Below are positions 14,190 to 21,120 of a stretch of DNA of 21,120 nucleotides, in pieces; within the stretch, counting starts at the first letter, position 1; every line of letters begins with the position of its first letter. Location: positions 1 to 21,120 of IMG/VR virus record IMGVR_UViG_3300010354_017140; one strand, given 5' to 3'. The DNA comes from a virus. The translations under genes were made by a program, and so were the position numbers. Below the pieces are notes generated by a model. It did no database searches. It saw only the letters and a list, made by a program, of their open reading frames with translations, and was not told the DNA's origin.

Positions 14190-14428
14190 GTAGCAGCTGG
14201 GAGACTGCAGAAATTGGCGACTCCCGAGGTCATACCCTCGTTTGGCTACTGACGCCCAGTCAACGGGCCGTGCTTGTCGCGCGCTGCCCCTCCGGGGCCC
14301 GCTATTATCAATGCCGCCTTCTTTCGTCAGCGGTACATGCTGTGTATGAACTACCGACAGTTCTGTCTAACTCATTGACCGGTGCAAGCAGTTTGTACCG
14401 ATATTTCGCAACTCGCTGACTTACAACG
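14190..14428. other. Non-coding gap with hairpins and dyads
   Basis: The gap holds no credible ORF. Seen: hairpin CGAGG-TCATAC-CCTCG (14225-14240), GC hairpin GCCCC-TCC-GGGGC (14286-14298), a perfect dyad GACAG-TT-CTGTC (14356-14367), and long-range inverted CGGTACA (14331-14337)/TGTACCG (14394-14400). It is the largest gap in the early block, so it probably carries the promoter and operator for the genes to its left. I cannot place a good promoter. I checked for a tRNA and found no acceptable T-arm. Confidence 0.45.
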
Positions 14429-14812
14429 TCATATTGTTGGCGTCCTGATGATAATCGGACGCCTTTCACCCATGTAATCCACGCCCCTGACCACGTTGTA
14501 GTCCACCCATTCGATGGCCGACTCTAGCGCATCATCGGCATCATCGAACATCCTCTCGTAGCACTCGACCAAGCCCTCATACGAGTAGATCACGTTCTGC
14601 ATGTCCATGCTCACGCCGATCACCGCGTGGTCGAGCTCTTCGCGCGGCTCAAGCATGATGGCCCCATGCAGGTCCTCATGCTCGTCGATCATCTCGTCGA
14701 TGAACGTGCGCCTGCCATCCAGACGCTTCTCCGGCTCTGCCGGCCCTGTCCCCAGTCTCACCGTGCCATTGTTCTTCTTCTTGTTCTTGCCCTTGGTTGG
14801 TTTGCGTTTCAT
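14429..14812 (-). CDS. Hypothetical early protein (127 aa)
   Basis: Unrecognised. The first 15 residues are lysine-rich (MKRKPTKGKNKKKNN). The remainder is acidic and helical (FIDEMIDEHEDLHG, ECYERMFDDADDALESAIEWVDYNVV), ending with RRPIIIRTPTI. This split of charges is common in small phage DNA- or protein-binding factors. Its start faces the plus-strand nuclease-like gene across only 31 bp, with no SD. Confidence 0.65.
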   Translation of the reverse strand: MKRKPTKGKNKKKNNGTVRLGTGPAEPEKRLDGRRTFIDEMIDEHEDLHGAIMLEPREELDHAVIGVSMDMQNVIYSYEGLVECYERMFDDADDALESAIEWVDYNVVRGVDYMGERRPIIIRTPTI

Positions 14813-14843
14813 ATCGGCTCAACCCAATCCAGATCGCACTCAC

Positions 14844-15332
14844 ATGTCCACCCCTATCTATGAGTCCGATCATGACCGGCTCATGCAGCACGAGGTAGCC
14901 CATGCGCTGGGCATAATTTGGAAGTCCACTCCGGTCATCGCCGCACCCCTAGCCCAGCATGACTACGCACTATGCCGATACGACGCGCGCGATGCCAAGC
15001 TCTACGCGGCCGCCTATCTCGAGATCAAATGCCGATCGACCCTGCACCTGCCATTCTGGGTATCACTCACCAAGTGGGTCTACCTTGCCTCACTCTCAGA
15101 GACCACCAACTGTCCAGCCTTCATCGCCATCTACGCCCATGACACCAAGCTCATACACTACGTCAAGGTGTCTGGCCGGCCTCCAGAGGTCGTCCAAGGA
15201 GGCCGATCGGACCGACCCTCGGACCCCAAGGCCATCGAGCCCATGGCGGCCATTCCCGCGTCCCTAATCCGCATCGCAACCCGATTACCGATCGACCCCA
15301 GTTTCCGACCCTCAGACCACGATTCGACTTGA
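14844..15332 (+). CDS. PD-(D/E)XK-like nuclease-fold protein (162 aa)
   Basis: A helical N-terminus (ESDHDRLMQHEVAHALG) is followed by HDYALCR (D40), then YLEIKCRS (E60, K62) after a strand. This gives the D...E-x-K signature of PD-(D/E)XK nucleases. FWVSLTKW and PAFIAIYAHD continue the core strands. Similar short proteins in phages may nick or trim DNA, but this is a pattern-based call. The C-terminal third is proline-, arginine- and aspartate-rich and looks disordered. I chose the ATG at 14844 over longer in-frame starts antisense to the facing gene. The start is SD-less (GCACTCAC-ATG). It converges with the HTH gene at 15515. Confidence 0.65.
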   Translation: MSTPIYESDHDRLMQHEVAHALGIIWKSTPVIAAPLAQHDYALCRYDARDAKLYAAAYLEIKCRSTLHLPFWVSLTKWVYLASLSETTNCPAFIAIYAHDTKLIHYVKVSGRPPEVVQGGRSDRPSDPKAIEPMAAIPASLIRIATRLPIDPSFRPSDHDST

Positions 15333-15418
15333 TCCCGGTTATCAATCGACGCGTGCGACCCCCTTGGTAACTCTTAAATCAAGCTCCCCCATGTCAAGTG
15401 GCTATCTTTCATGCGCGC

Positions 15419-15444
15419 CGGTCTGGTCCGGTCTGACCGATTTT
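15419..15444 (+). terminator. Weak terminator in the convergent gap
   Basis: CGGTC (15419-15423) and GACCG (15435-15439) are followed by ATTTT. An alternative smaller stem CGGT-CTG-ACCG lies inside. The gap 15333-15514 also holds the dyad AATCGA-TTCGA-TCGATT (15489-15505) and several other TCGA-rich words. No gene is seen there. Confidence 0.4.
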
Positions 15445-15514
15445 ATGATCGAATCGTGGTCGACTAGACATAATGAATGTTGTGCGACAATCGATTCGAT
15501 CGATTAGCCCGCGC

Positions 15515-16129
15515 TTAAGGGGGCGGGGGGGGTCGATCGACGTCGTCGATGGCCGATGTCGACGGGTCAGGAGACGTAGAGTCCTTACCCAAAAAGGATT
15601 CCTTCGGATCTTTGGCCCAAGACAGGAACTTTTGAGTCTCCTCTGGCCGGGAGGTGGTCGTTTCCGCGTCAATTATGGTCTCCTTGCCCCGGACAAGGTC
15701 TTTGCCACGACTTTTCAGGAGCTGGTCAAGGGATTTGTGGTCGATTGAAAATCTGTGCTCAACGACCGCCTGTGGCTGGTCCTGAAGGGCCTGAATCTTG
15801 TCGATTGCGATGCCCATGGCGATGGGGATCTGGGAGACGTGGAGGTTGTCGAGCTCGTCGACGAGCTTCTGGGACGCGGACTGGACGAAGGCCTTGAGGT
15901 TGCGGACGGTGGTGGCCTTGAACTCGTCCCGGAGGCCGGTGGACTCGGGCATCGAGCGTTTGATGGCGGTCACGTTGTTCGGGGACATCTTCAGCTGCGC
16001 GGCGATCTGCAGGATGGGCGTACCCTGACGCAGGAGCTCCATGACGGCCTCCTTGCGCTCGGGCTCGATGTTGTTGGCGTTGTGGCCGGAGCTCGGGTTC
16101 GTGTCCAGACGCTCGTTCTCGTTTGACAT
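15515..16129 (-). CDS. HTH DNA-binding protein, possible small terminase
   Basis: A 204-residue protein. Residues ~25-60 (ERKEAVMELLRQGTPILQIA, then SPNNVTAIKRS) form a helix-turn-helix. A long helical region (~65-120) containing LDNLHVSQIPIAMGIAIDKIQAL, likely for oligomerisation, resembles phage HTH proteins annotated as terminase small subunits. The tail is polar and ends DDVDRPPPPP. It sits near the large terminase but on the opposite strand and divergent from RusA, which is unusual for TerS. A transcriptional regulator is the alternative. Its start is 29 bp from the RusA start, with GAAGG close before the ATG. Confidence 0.7.
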   Translation of the reverse strand: MSNENERLDTNPSSGHNANNIEPERKEAVMELLRQGTPILQIAAQLKMSPNNVTAIKRSMPESTGLRDEFKATTVRNLKAFVQSASQKLVDELDNLHVSQIPIAMGIAIDKIQALQDQPQAVVEHRFSIDHKSLDQLLKSRGKDLVRGKETIIDAETTTSRPEETQKFLSWAKDPKESFLGKDSTSPDPSTSAIDDVDRPPPPP

Positions 16130-16158
16130 GCCTTCGTAGTGTCTCGACCATTACGCGC

Positions 16159-16659
16159 ATGTCAATCGAGCGTGAGCTGGTGGGCGTGAAACATCCCCTT
16201 GGGGTGAACTTCGCCATCGGCCTCGAGCCGATCCGGACGACCCACCAGACCGACCTGCGGATCCTGCGCACCAAGGACGGACGTCAGTTTATCGGCAAGA
16301 TGAGCAAATCCAAGGTGAAGAAGTGGGGCGAGACGTTCGCGCTGATGGTGCGCCGGCACAAGCCGGACCGTCCGCTTGAGGGGCCCCTGTGGCTGCAGTT
16401 GGTGTTCGGTTTCCCGCTGAACAAAGCCGACAAGGGCAAGGGCACGGCCCACGCCGCGCGCCCCGACTGGGACAACCTTCCGAAGACCGTTTGCGACATC
16501 CTCACCCGCGAGGGGTTCTGGCATGACGACGGGCAGGTGGTCATCGGCACCGTCATGAAGGTCCGTACCGCCACCCCGTTCATCGGAGTACGGGTCAACG
16601 AGACCAAGCTCATCGACGAGGAATTCATCAAGCTGACCTATGAGTCATTCACAGACTGA
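16159..16659 (+). CDS. rusA: RusA-family Holliday junction resolvase
   Basis: A 166-residue protein from the ATG at 16159; the ATG at 16123 lies inside the facing gene and adds no similarity. RPDWDNLPKTVCDIL (101-115) followed by FWHDDGQV (120-127) is the RusA signature, with catalytic acids D103, D105 and D123/D124 and the conserved lysine K109. RusA dimers cut four-way junctions symmetrically. In phages this resolves recombination intermediates and branched DNA before packaging, which suits its place ahead of the terminase. It overlaps the next gene by 20 nt. No SD is seen. Confidence 0.92.
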   Translation: MSIERELVGVKHPLGVNFAIGLEPIRTTHQTDLRILRTKDGRQFIGKMSKSKVKKWGETFALMVRRHKPDRPLEGPLWLQLVFGFPLNKADKGKGTAHAARPDWDNLPKTVCDILTREGFWHDDGQVVIGTVMKVRTATPFIGVRVNETKLIDEEFIKLTYESFTD

Positions 16660-17107
16660 GAAGGAGATCATCTCCCGGTTCGGACTGCCTCGGGACGAGA
16701 TGATCGCGTTCCGGAAGACCCTGCGGGAAGGCGCCGACTGGGTCCGCGTCAGGACCGGCGACAAGCCCGCCCAGATGTGCCCCGTCATGTTCACCGAGGA
16801 GGGCATGACCAAGGTCATCTCCAAGTTCGGCATCCAGATCGACGCGCCGGCCCCGGCCGACGTCTGGCCCAAGCAGGCCACCGTCACCCGGACCGACTAC
16901 CCCAACCGGCGCATCATGGACGTCCTCATCGACGGAAAGACCTGCCGGGTCGTCGTCCACGATTCCAAGATGTTCTACCCGGGGGCCGAGGTGAAGATCG
17001 ACCGCAAGGGCGGCCAGCTAATCTGCTCGCAACGCCCTGACAGCCACCACAAGCTTTTCTCCGCCATCAGGCGCAAACATGAAGAACAAAGGAAAATCCA
17101 AGGGTAA
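16640..17107 (+). CDS. Hypothetical protein (155 aa), two-domain
   Basis: No family named with confidence. The N-terminal half (EKEIISRFGLPRDEMIAFRK, then CPVMFTEEGMTKVISKFGI) looks like a small winged-helix or antirepressor-type helical domain. The second half (RRIMDVLIDGKTCRVVVHDS...YPGAEVKIDRKGGQLICSQ) is strand-rich and may be an OB-like or SH3-like barrel. The end is basic. It overlaps RusA by 20 nt and the tiny Gly/Lys peptide by 29 nt. A nucleic-acid-binding role is a guess. Confidence 0.7.
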   Translation: MSHSQTEKEIISRFGLPRDEMIAFRKTLREGADWVRVRTGDKPAQMCPVMFTEEGMTKVISKFGIQIDAPAPADVWPKQATVTRTDYPNRRIMDVLIDGKTCRVVVHDSKMFYPGAEVKIDRKGGQLICSQRPDSHHKLFSAIRRKHEEQRKIQG

Positions 17108-17147
17108 CGGAACCGGCAGCGGCTGGAAGGGTTACAAGGGCTGCTAA
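17079..17147 (+). CDS. Gly/Lys-rich micropeptide (22 aa)
   Basis: The ORF MKNKGKSKGNGTGSGWKGYKGC starts within the 3' end of the previous gene, and its TAA is immediately followed by the ATG of the next gene (TAAATG). It is basic, glycine-rich, with aromatic W and Y and a final cysteine. The gap between the two larger genes is filled exactly by this ORF, which favours translation. It may only serve to couple translation. Function unknown. Confidence 0.45.
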   Translation: MKNKGKSKGNGTGSGWKGYKGC

Positions 17148-17588
17148 ATGCAGGGGGATCGGAAAGAACCCGATCCTCAGATCAGGTTCAACAACCTGAT
17201 CCAAGATTCTCGCGGCCCATCTCCCGCCTACGTGCCCGGAGGTGGGTCGCCTGTTTTTTCCATGCCTCAGGCCTTCACGCGCAAGGCCCCCGAACCGGCT
17301 CAGGTGAACTTCATCGATCCGCTTCCGGAAATGGCGCCGGCCGCGCCAAACAAAAACACCCCCTCGTTCCAGATCCGGAACCCTGCCGCTCCTGCGAAGA
17401 AAAAAAACATGGGCGGCCTTTCGGCCGCCAGAGAACATAAGGTGCCCGATTTCTTCCCCGGCCAGTTGGACCAGTTGAAGTTGGGGCCGATGAGGGTTGA
17501 ACCGATGAAATTCATGGGTGTGTCACCGCAGATAAATCTGAGGTCCACGGCGTTCATGGGGTTCGTGAGAAACAAGCAGGCCAGATGA
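17148..17588 (+). CDS. Proline-rich hypothetical protein (146 aa)
   Basis: Low-complexity, mostly disordered protein rich in proline, alanine and asparagine (PEPAQVNFIDPLPEMAPAAP, then PAAPAKKKN), with short hydrophobic segments and a basic C-terminus (FMGFVRNKQAR). No known domain. The stop overlaps the terminase start (ATGA). Its position directly before the large terminase is where small terminases often lie, but it has no HTH, so it may be a flexible packaging or assembly accessory. Confidence 0.65.
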   Translation: MQGDRKEPDPQIRFNNLIQDSRGPSPAYVPGGGSPVFSMPQAFTRKAPEPAQVNFIDPLPEMAPAAPNKNTPSFQIRNPAAPAKKKNMGGLSAAREHKVPDFFPGQLDQLKLGPMRVEPMKFMGVSPQINLRSTAFMGFVRNKQAR

Positions 17589-19225
17589 GCTTTGAACAGG
17601 TCAACGTAGGGAGCAGGGCCGAGCCGCTCATGATCACCAAGCACCCGGTGATCCACACCCCGACGAAAGATGACCTGATCGAACTGACTAGGGAGCTCGG
17701 ACCTGACGCCGTCGTCGAGATCCTCAAGAAGCGCGAGGAGAAGATCAAGGCCGAGGAGCTCGACCCATACCGCCACGGCTTCGAGCCTGACCATTGGCGC
17801 GAGGCAGACGGCCTGCTGATGTCCGGGAATGAGCTGCTGATCATGGGCGGCAATCGCGCAGGCAAGACCGAGTACGCCGCAAAGCGCGTGATGCAGCTGC
17901 TGAGCTCGCGCCCGAACTCGCGCGTATGGTGCCTGCACACGACCAGCCAGACTTCCATCCAGATGCAGCAGTCGGTGATCTGGAAGTACATGCCGCCGGA
18001 GTTCAAGATGGCCAAGAAGACGAAGGTGACGAACATCCAGTATTCGCAGAAAAACGGATTCACGGACGCGACCTTTGTCCTGCCGAACAGAAGCCAATGC
18101 TTCTTCATGAATTACGGTCAGGAGAAGAAGGTGATCGAAGGCGGCGAGCCGGACCTGATCTGGTGCGACGAGCTTGTTCCGCCGGACTGGGTTGAGACAC
18201 TCCGCTACCGTCTTGTGACGCGCTCGGGCAAGATGATCCTTACGTTCACGCCGATCACGGGCTTCACGCCGGTCGTCAAGGAGTACGTCGCCGGCTGCCG
18301 CATTAAAAAGACCCTTTCTGCTGACCTCCTTCCGGACACCCAAAACGTGCCGAACATACCGAAGGGAACGATGCCTTACACGGCCACGTGCCTCAAGGGC
18401 GCGGCAAGCGTGATCTGGTTCCATTCAATCCTGAACCCTTATTCTCCGTTCGAGCAGATCAAGCTGGCCCTGCGCGGGCGCGGTCCGTACGAGGTGAAGA
18501 TCCGCGCATACGGATGGGCGGAGTCCCTGTCCGGGTCGCAGTTCCCGCGGTTCGGGGAGCCCAACATCATTCCGGACGAGAAGATCCCCAAAGAAGGGAC
18601 TAACTACATGTCGGCAGACCCGGCCGGCGCGCGCAACTGGTTCATGCATTGGATGCGCGTCGACAAGGAGGGAAACATGTACGTCTACCGCGAGTGGCCG
18701 TCCATCAGCATGGGCGAGTGGGCGCTCGTGTCCGACAAGCCTGACGGCAAGCCGGGACCGGCCCAGCGTCAGGGCGCCGGAATGGGCCTCGACGAGATCC
18801 GAGCTATGATCCGTGAGCTCGAAGGCGACGAACAGATGTTCGACCGGTACATCGACCCGCGGGCCGGCAACGCCACGACCATCAACAAGGACGGGGGAAC
18901 GACCCTCATCCAGATGATGGAGGAGGGGGACGACCCCATGTATTTCACGCCCGCCGCCGCACTACGGCTGGAGGAGGGCATCGGCATCCTGAACGACTGG
19001 TTCTCCTACGACCAGAACCTGCCGATCTGCGAGATCAACAAGCCAAAGCTCTACATCGCCGAGAGCTGCGTGAACACCATCTGGTGCCTGCGCGAATGGA
19101 CCGGTCTGGACGGGGAGAAGGGGGCCAGCAAGGACCCGATAGACTCCCTGCGCTATCTGGCCGTCATGAATCCCGAGCCCCACGCCGAGGCCGGGTACAA
19201 GGCGAAGTTTGGCGGCTCTTACTGA
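17585..19225 (+). CDS. terL: Terminase large subunit
   Basis: A 546-residue protein. ATPase domain: Walker A GGNRAGKT (88-95), Walker B LIWCDE (191-196) with the catalytic glutamate, and coupling motif ILTFTPITG (~218-226). Nuclease domain: SADPAG (~343), an RNase H-like acidic strand; RYIDPRAG (~414-421); and KDPIDSLRYL near the C-terminus with the last acidic residue. Length and motif order match phage TerL, which translocates DNA into the procapsid through the portal and cuts it at headful or cos ends. It starts with an ATGA overlap with the proline-rich gene. The portal follows after one small gene. Confidence 0.95.
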   Translation: MSFEQVNVGSRAEPLMITKHPVIHTPTKDDLIELTRELGPDAVVEILKKREEKIKAEELDPYRHGFEPDHWREADGLLMSGNELLIMGGNRAGKTEYAAKRVMQLLSSRPNSRVWCLHTTSQTSIQMQQSVIWKYMPPEFKMAKKTKVTNIQYSQKNGFTDATFVLPNRSQCFFMNYGQEKKVIEGGEPDLIWCDELVPPDWVETLRYRLVTRSGKMILTFTPITGFTPVVKEYVAGCRIKKTLSADLLPDTQNVPNIPKGTMPYTATCLKGAASVIWFHSILNPYSPFEQIKLALRGRGPYEVKIRAYGWAESLSGSQFPRFGEPNIIPDEKIPKEGTNYMSADPAGARNWFMHWMRVDKEGNMYVYREWPSISMGEWALVSDKPDGKPGPAQRQGAGMGLDEIRAMIRELEGDEQMFDRYIDPRAGNATTINKDGGTTLIQMMEEGDDPMYFTPAAALRLEEGIGILNDWFSYDQNLPICEINKPKLYIAESCVNTIWCLREWTGLDGEKGASKDPIDSLRYLAVMNPEPHAEAGYKAKFGGSY

Positions 19226-19227
19226 AC

Positions 19228-19455
19228 ATGATAAACCTACCTCCCGGAACTCCTCCCCTGCTTCGCCTCAACGAGGCCAGCCTGCATTTCAACCTGAGCA
19301 AGTCGACCCTCCTACGCATGCGTCGATCCGGCACCGTCCGGACCTACAAGACGTCCGGGGGCCAGTTCATGTTCTACCGCGACGACCTCGTGGACCTCAT
19401 TTCCAAGAACACCAATGGCAACCATCAAGTACAAGGACCATCCGAATCAGCGTGA
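19228..19455 (+). CDS. Excisionase/MerR-like HTH protein (75 aa)
   Basis: LLRLNEASLHFNLSKSTLLRMRRSGTV followed by FMFYRDDLVDLI matches the compact HTH_17 excisionase/MerR-like domain (residues ~10-58): helix, recognition helix, wing, then the FYRDDLVDLI closing helix. The ATG at 19228 lies 2 bp after the terminase stop. A longer in-frame ORF reaches into terL but is out of its frame. Its last 41 nt overlap the portal gene. In phages such domains serve as Xis, as regulators or, in some, as small-terminase DNA-recognition factors. Its place between terL and portal favours a packaging role, by inference. Confidence 0.75.
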   Translation: MINLPPGTPPLLRLNEASLHFNLSKSTLLRMRRSGTVRTYKTSGGQFMFYRDDLVDLISKNTNGNHQVQGPSESA

Positions 19456-21120
19456 CCAGCTGGCCTTCCACAGCAGGAAGCCGGACGTCCAGTTCCTGCT
19501 GAACGAGTATCAGCGCTCCGCCTTCTTCGGCACGATGGTGTCGAAGATGAACTACGCCGACGACATCCGCCTTGCGCGCTGGCCCGGCCAGACCGACGAC
19601 GGCAAGAAGCACAGCTACGCCCGCCCTAACGGCGACCCTGCGTTCCCGTTCGAGGGTGCGTCTGACGTCCGCATCCGTCTGGTGGACCGGCTCATCAGGG
19701 ACCAGAAGGCTCTTTTGATGCACTCCTTCAAGGCCTGCACCCTCAAGGTCGGCGGCACGGAGATCAACGACACCATGTCGGCCGCTTCCGCCACGACTCT
19801 GATGCGCTGGCTGATCGACACCAAGCTCAAGCTCGAGCTCCAGAAGGAAGCAGAGCTGCACGCGGATTACATGCTCCATTACGGCTGGTCCGTGGTCCAG
19901 ATCGGATGGGAACGGGAAATCGGGAAGCGCATCATCCCGGTCACCCTCGACGAGATCGCGCAGACCGGCATGCAGATGGACGCCATGACCGGAGACGACC
20001 GCGGGAAGACCTCGATCGACGCAATCACCAATCCCCAGAAGGAGGACTATGCGGTCCAGCTCATCACGGACATGATGCCTGACATCGAGGCCGTCGACGC
20101 TCGCAAGCTTGTCCGGGACCTGCGGGAAAAGGGGGAGGGAACCATCACCCAGCCTTTCATCGCCAAGAACCTTCCTTCTATCACGGCGCTCAAGCCCTAC
20201 GACGAGGTCTGCTTCCCTCCGGAAACATCGGACCTTCAGAAGGCCCGAGTGATCTTCCGCCGCCAGTACGTCACGGAAGTCGAACTCAGGTCCATGGCTT
20301 CCGTCGGCAACTGGAACAAGGAGTTCGTCGAGTCCGCTGCCCGGACCATGGGCAACCATTACTACTTCAACGACCCGAATCTGGTTCCGACCACCACCAT
20401 GCTGAACACCAACATTCAGCGCGGGGACAACTTGGTAGAGCTCGTCTGGGCATATTACCGCCAGCTGGACAAAGATGACGTCCCTGCGATCTATTACTGC
20501 GTGTTCTGCCCGCAGGTCGGCTCGGAGCTCTACGGCATGCAGGAGCTCCTTAATTACGCCCACAACCAGTATCCATTCGTCGAGCTCCGCATGGAGACCA
20601 TGCGCCGGCAGGTCACGGAGTCCCGCGGCATTCCTGAGCTCTGCAAGACCGAGCAGGACGAGGTCAAGGCTCAGCATGACGCCTTCCGCGACCGCACGGC
20701 TCTCGAGGTCATGCCGCCCATCAAGGTCGCCAAGCGCATTGGCGCCCTGAACCGCATCGCCCCCGGTCAAATCTTGCCCGTGTCCACAAAGGACGATTAC
20801 ACCTACCTTGAACCCCCGGCGGGACGCGCCGAATACGCGTTCATGGTCATCGAGCAGGTCGAAAAGAACCTCGGCAATTATTTCGGCTTCCAGATCGGAG
20901 AGAAACCGATCGACCCTGTCCGAATCCAGATGATGAAACAGCTGCACGTCGACAACTGGATGATGTTCTGGACGCGCGCGTTCTCACAGATGTTCACGCT
21001 CTGCCTTCAGTTCATGCCAGAGGAGGAAATCGTCCGCATCACCGGCACCCCGCTGAAGCAGGGCATGTCCGACATCCATACGCAGTACGACCTCAACGTA
21101 CGCTTTGACGTACGCGACGC
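19415..21120 (+). CDS. Portal protein (3' truncated by the window edge)
   Basis: The frame from the ATG at 19415 (MATIKYKDHPNQRDQLAF) is open for 568 codons to the right edge. The N-terminal PFEGASDVRIRLVDRLI (residues ~76-92) is the F-(P/W)-x-E-G-A-S-D-x-R signature of a widespread podo-/siphophage portal family. DYMLHYGWSVVQIGWER and the later FPPETSDLQKARVIF also suit that family. Portals form the dodecameric ring at the capsid vertex through which TerL pumps DNA. It begins inside the HTH gene (41-nt overlap). Confidence 0.85.
   Translation, partial: MATIKYKDHPNQRDQLAFHSRKPDVQFLLNEYQRSAFFGTMVSKMNYADDIRLARWPGQTDDGKKHSYARPNGDPAFPFEGASDVRIRLVDRLIRDQKALLMHSFKACTLKVGGTEINDTMSAASATTLMRWLIDTKLKLELQKEAELHADYMLHYGWSVVQIGWEREIGKRIIPVTLDEIAQTGMQMDAMTGDDRGKTSIDAITNPQKEDYAVQLITDMMPDIEAVDARKLVRDLREKGEGTITQPFIAKNLPSITALKPYDEVCFPPETSDLQKARVIFRRQYVTEVELRSMASVGNWNKEFVESAARTMGNHYYFNDPNLVPTTTMLNTNIQRGDNLVELVWAYYRQLDKDDVPAIYYCVFCPQVGSELYGMQELLNYAHNQYPFVELRMETMRRQVTESRGIPELCKTEQDEVKAQHDAFRDRTALEVMPPIKVAKRIGALNRIAPGQILPVSTKDDYTYLEPPAGRAEYAFMVIEQVEKNLGNYFGFQIGEKPIDPVRIQMMKQLHVDNWMMFWTRAFSQMFTLCLQFMPEEEIVRITGTPLKQGMSDIHTQYDLNVRFDVRD

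Noticed and set aside
14225-14240. tRNA-like hairpin in the gap 14190-14428
   Set aside because: The candidate loop has 6 nt and no T-arm consensus or matching acceptor stem was found on either strand.
15519-15532. G-run that could be a frameshift or sequencing error
   Set aside because: It encodes the proline run at the C-terminus of the HTH protein; the frame ends normally, so no disruption can be shown.
19397-20947. 516-codon minus-strand ORF opposite the portal
   Set aside because: Antisense shadow of the portal gene, which carries a family signature in the plus frame.
1-21120. CRISPR array, insertion sequence or attachment site
   Set aside because: No regular repeat-spacer array, transposase or integrase was seen; repeats found are short iterons and isolated inverted repeats.

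Overview
The window is a GC-rich stretch of a tailed double-stranded DNA phage genome (Caudoviricetes) or a prophage of one. The phage identification rests on a large terminase, a portal, a very large virion-type polyvalent protein, a holin candidate, an ERF annealing protein, RusA and a DnaC-type helicase loader. No integrase and no recognisable host gene is present. A lipobox protein and a Sec-type signal peptide suggest a Gram-negative host. Many early genes lack a Shine-Dalgarno sequence and instead have CA-rich or TTCCCACC leaders before ATG. That would fit a host phylum that relies little on Shine-Dalgarno initiation, but I cannot name the host.

Layout. (1) 1-7430, plus strand: the 3' part of the late operon, with a >2000-residue polyvalent protein, a two-helix holin candidate, and an ORF joining a membrane protein to a lipoprotein of spanin-like layout. 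It ends at hairpins and a rho-independent terminator (7552-7577). (2) 7580-14812, minus strand: the early block, read right to left. It holds two unknown proteins, a RecE/YqaJ-like PD-(D/E)XK exonuclease, a winged-helix replication initiator carrying three internal iteron-like repeats, a small NUMOD4-like protein, an unknown protein, a 22-residue membrane peptide, a DnaC-like loader and a secreted lysozyme-like protein. A new transcription unit then carries a coiled-coil protein, three tRNA genes (two clearly valine), two unknown proteins, a 58-residue ribbon-helix-helix protein, ERF, and a second ribbon-helix-helix protein. (3) 14844-15332, plus: a nuclease-fold candidate. (4) 15515-16129, minus: an HTH protein (possible small terminase). 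(5) 16159-21120, plus: RusA, unknown proteins, a 22-residue Gly/Lys peptide, large terminase, an excisionase-like HTH protein and the portal, which runs off the right edge.

How the genes work together. The initiator with in-gene iterons, followed downstream by a DnaC-type loader, parallels lambda O/ori/P. The exonuclease and ERF form a two-component recombination pair, with RusA to resolve junctions before packaging by the terminase through the portal. The holin, the lipoprotein ORF and possibly the secreted lysozyme-like protein supply lysis. The most interesting items are the iterons, the tRNA with an 8-nucleotide anticodon loop, the conserved non-SD leaders, and the fused lysis ORF with its internal lipoprotein signal.
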